Positions 5,074 to 5,216 of a DNA stretch of 5,216 bases are shown one piece after another (positions within the stretch are counted from its first letter, which is position 1; every line of letters starts with the position of its first letter). The notes under the pieces are model-generated. The model was not told where the DNA came from and did no database searches. It worked only from the letters and a program-made list of their open reading frames with translations. Position numbers and translations under genes: made by a program. Origin of the DNA: Deltaproteobacteria bacterium (GTDB taxonomy: Bacteria > UBA10199 > SPLOWO2-01-44-7); the NCBI GenBank assembly GCA_030688705.1, contig JAUYJH010000060.1, forward strand, positions 1-5,216, given 5' to 3'.

Positions 5074-5216
5074 ATGAAACTTGGGTTTGACGTCGCCCTT
5101 GGGCCGGCCATTTATTTGAATACCCCCTTGTCTGTCTGGGAAACCGGTGCGGCCGTTGTTGAGACAGCCGCTGAAACACCTGCCGTCACTGCGATTTGGA
5201 TTCCGCCGAAACCCGA
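5074..5216 (+). CDS. Unrecognised protein, N-terminal 47 residues (3' end outside window)
   Basis: The frame opens with ATG 5074 and runs to the window edge without a stop, giving MKLGFDVALGPAIYLNTPLS followed by an alanine-, valine- and threonine-rich stretch that ends in IPPKP. The Shine-Dalgarno AGGA at 5063-5066 is 7 nt upstream, good spacing, but lies in the 3' arm of an 8-bp hairpin. There is no clear signal peptide: the N-terminus has a lysine but then D6 and only a modest hydrophobic run. I see no recognisable domain in this part. Placement 34 nt behind the duplicated-domain gene on the same strand suggests an operon partner. That it is a real gene is likely; its function is unknown. 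Confidence 0.68.
   Translation, partial: MKLGFDVALGPAIYLNTPLSVWETGAAVVETAAETPAVTAIWIPPKP

Overview
The window is gene-dense bacterial chromosome of intermediate GC, with short gaps, strong AGGAGG-type ribosome binding sites at some genes, and several predicted envelope or secreted proteins. These features fit a Gram-negative bacterium. A deltaproteobacterial-type or related candidate lineage is possible, but the sequence here does not settle taxonomy. I see no rRNA, tRNA, CRISPR array, insertion sequence, integrase or phage gene.

Layout, left to right. (1) The 3' end of a zinc-type (cinnamyl-alcohol-dehydrogenase-like) alcohol/aldehyde dehydrogenase is followed after 5 nt by a clear SrkA/YihE/RdoA stress-response kinase; the two read as one operon. 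(2) A small secreted NTF2-like (DUF4440-type) protein lies convergent to srkA on the minus strand. It ends at a strong intrinsic terminator whose helix is perfect only in the minus-strand RNA. (3) A hemolysin III / PAQR family (TrhA-like) seven-helix membrane protein diverges from the NTF2-like gene. The gap between them holds promoter-like elements facing both ways that share one palindromic TTGCAA box. (4) A ZIP-like eight-helix membrane protein on the minus strand converges on the PAQR gene, and the two coding regions overlap by 7 bp. (5) A short secreted orphan protein diverges from the ZIP-like gene with at most 19 nt between the starts. (6) An 81-nt gap with an imperfect GACCGARGAC direct repeat leads to a 362-residue protein made of two diverged copies of one roughly 172-residue unit, which I do not recognise. 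(7) A further unrecognised gene starts 34 nt downstream and runs off the window. Its ribosome binding site sits in the 3' arm of an 8-bp hairpin, which suggests translational coupling to the duplicated-domain gene.

The left two thirds can be assigned to families: redox enzyme, stress kinase, zinc-site PAQR protein and ZIP-like protein, with a loose theme of stress and metal/membrane homeostasis that is inference only. The right third, from about 3429 to the end, consists of proteins I cannot place and is the best candidate for something undescribed: a possible operon of a secreted orphan, an internally duplicated soluble protein and a translationally coupled partner.
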